Source of the DNA: Oscillospiraceae bacterium
Lineage (GTDB): Bacteria > Bacillota > Clostridia > Christensenellales > Aristaeellaceae
Assembly (NCBI GenBank): GCA_031282605.1
Contig: JAITDK010000048.1
Coordinates: 1-5,841, forward strand
DNA length: 5,841 nt
Reading direction: 5' to 3'
Translations under genes and position numbers: made by a program
Shown: piece after piece, positions 4,951 to 5,841 of the stretch
How positions within the stretch are numbered: position 1 is the stretch's first letter
Layout: the number at the start of each line of letters is the position of its first letter
The notes under the pieces: generated by a model
The model's input: only the letters and a program-made list of their open reading frames with translations
Told to the model about the DNA's origin: nothing
The model's database searches: none

Positions 4951-5841
4951 TTAGGCTTCTATTATAGTACCATTCTCAGTTATAGTACCATTCTCAGTGA
5001 GCCGCAGCACGCGTCCCGCGCGCTTGATGGACTCCATACGATGCGCGATAACCAGCATCGTTCGCCGGCCTTCATTCGCGAACGCGGTCAGCGCGTCGCG
5101 CACAGCGTCGTCAGTCGTGAGATCGAGCGCCGACGTAGCCTCGTCAAGAATGATAATCCTTGGATCCTTGAGAAACAACCGCGCCAGTGCGATCCGCTGC
5201 CGCTGTCCGCCAGACAGCTTGATCCCACGCTGCCCGATGAATGTATCGTAGCCGTTGGGCAGCTTCTGGATAAACACATGCGCGGCGGCGCGCTCAGCCG
5301 CGCGCACAATCTCATCGCGCGGCGCGCCTGGTTTACCGAATTCGATGTTCTGCAAGACTGTACCCAGGAATATGTGGGTATCCTGACGGACATATCCGAC
5401 CGCGTGCCTCAAGCTATCCAGCGACACGTCGCGCACGTCTATGCCATCGATCAGTATCCGACCCGCGTCCGGCTCATAGAAGCGCGGTATCAGCGAGGCG
5501 ATCGTCGTCTTACCCGCGCCGGACGCGCCGACCAGCGCGACCGTTTCGCCGGGATTCACCTTGAATGATACGGAACTGAGCACCTCGCGCAAACCCTCGC
5601 CGTACTTGAAGCTCACCCCTTGGAACTCAATGGAGCCTTGCGGGTTTTCGCGCAGCGGTTCGCCGGTTTGTAATTCGGCGGGGGTTTCGATTATCTCCAC
5701 GAACCGTTTGAATCCTGTCAGTCCGGCCTGAGTCATTTGGATTAGGCGGCTGATGCTGAGCATCGGCGTCGTGAAATATCCCGCGTACAACATGAACGCT
5801 ATCAAGTCGGCTACGCTCATGCGCCCGCGAGAGGTCAGATA
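4951..5841 (-). CDS. ABC exporter, membrane-ATPase fusion (5' end beyond window)
   Basis: The window holds the last 296 residues of an MsbA/LmrA-type half-transporter. The frame is open through 5841, so MSVADLIAF (from 5820) is internal, not the start. The fragment begins with the end of the membrane domain, including a last membrane segment near residues 12-34. A complete ATPase domain follows: A-loop FKYGEG with Tyr80, Walker A GASGAGKT (105-112), Q-loop Gln153 in YVRQD, signature LSGGQRQR (209-216), Walker B IIILDEATSALD (229-240), and switch His267 in VIAHRM. The catalytic set is intact. The substrate (lipid, peptide or drug) cannot be told. Such genes often come in pairs, so a second half-transporter may lie to the right. 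The C-terminus is odd: it ends in TENGTITENGTIIEA and lacks the usual GTHxELL tail. A TAA stop follows, with no obvious continuation in another frame. Confidence 0.93.
   Translation of the reverse strand, partial: YLTSRGRMSVADLIAFMLYAGYFTTPMLSISRLIQMTQAGLTGFKRFVEIIETPAELQTGEPLRENPQGSIEFQGVSFKYGEGLREVLSSVSFKVNPGETVALVGASGAGKTTIASLIPRFYEPDAGRILIDGIDVRDVSLDSLRHAVGYVRQDTHIFLGTVLQNIEFGKPGAPRDEIVRAAERAAAHVFIQKLPNGYDTFIGQRGIKLSGGQRQRIALARLFLKDPRIIILDEATSALDLTTDDAVRDALTAFANEGRRTMLVIAHRMESIKRAGRVLRLTENGTITENGTIIEA
4962..4997. repeat. Two perfect 18-bp tandem copies inside the ABC exporter 3' end
   Basis: TTATAGTACCATTCTCAG occurs at 4962-4979 and again at 4980-4997 with no mismatch or gap. The unit is a multiple of three, so the minus-strand protein gains a repeated TENGTI hexapeptide without a frameshift. 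Identical copies point to a recent duplication, for example by replication slippage. Such a repeat can expand or contract without breaking the frame. Confidence 0.95.

Noticed and set aside
4888..5568. Plus-strand open frame of 226 codons opposite the ABC exporter
   Set aside because: It overlaps the ATPase domain antisense, and its composition is that of a reverse-strand shadow.

Overview
This 5.8 kb window of GC-rich bacterial DNA reads as an anaerobic member of the Bacillota (Clostridia-like). The evidence is an EtfB of the Clostridia/Acidaminococcus type, an AcsE-type methyltetrahydrofolate:corrinoid methyltransferase, a regulator with an AraC helix-turn-helix fused to a GyrI-like domain (an architecture common in Bacillota), and strong AGGAGG-type ribosome binding sites. 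The taxonomic call is an inference from protein resemblance, with no phylogenetic marker in the window.

Positions 60-3606 (+) hold a tight four-gene one-carbon operon: metF (methylene-THF reductase family), etfB, etfA, and a pterin-binding methyltransferase. The first pair overlaps by 4 nt in an ATGA, and the later gaps are 13 and 12 nt. A plausible sigma-A promoter lies at 60-88. The set suggests interconversion of methylene-THF and methyl-THF by MetF, electron exchange through the EtfAB flavoprotein, and passage of the methyl group between THF and a corrinoid protein encoded elsewhere. No acyl-CoA dehydrogenase, MetV, RnfC2 or Hdr gene is present, so MetF is the only visible candidate redox partner for the ETF. 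Direction (methyl synthesis as in acetogenesis, or methyl oxidation as in methylotrophic growth) cannot be told from the window.

Positions 3607-4018 form a 412-bp convergent gap without a gene. It is packed with perfect inverted repeats, some of them mutually exclusive, plus a short CGTTCC repeat tract, and it ends in a likely intrinsic terminator for the minus-strand gene beyond it.

Positions 4019-5841 (-) hold an AraC/GyrI-like regulator and, upstream of it on the same strand, the 3' part of an ABC exporter gene (end of the membrane domain plus a full ATPase domain) that runs off the right edge. The exporter ends in an in-frame 18-bp tandem duplication and an unusually short C-terminus. 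This pair has no evident link to the one-carbon operon.
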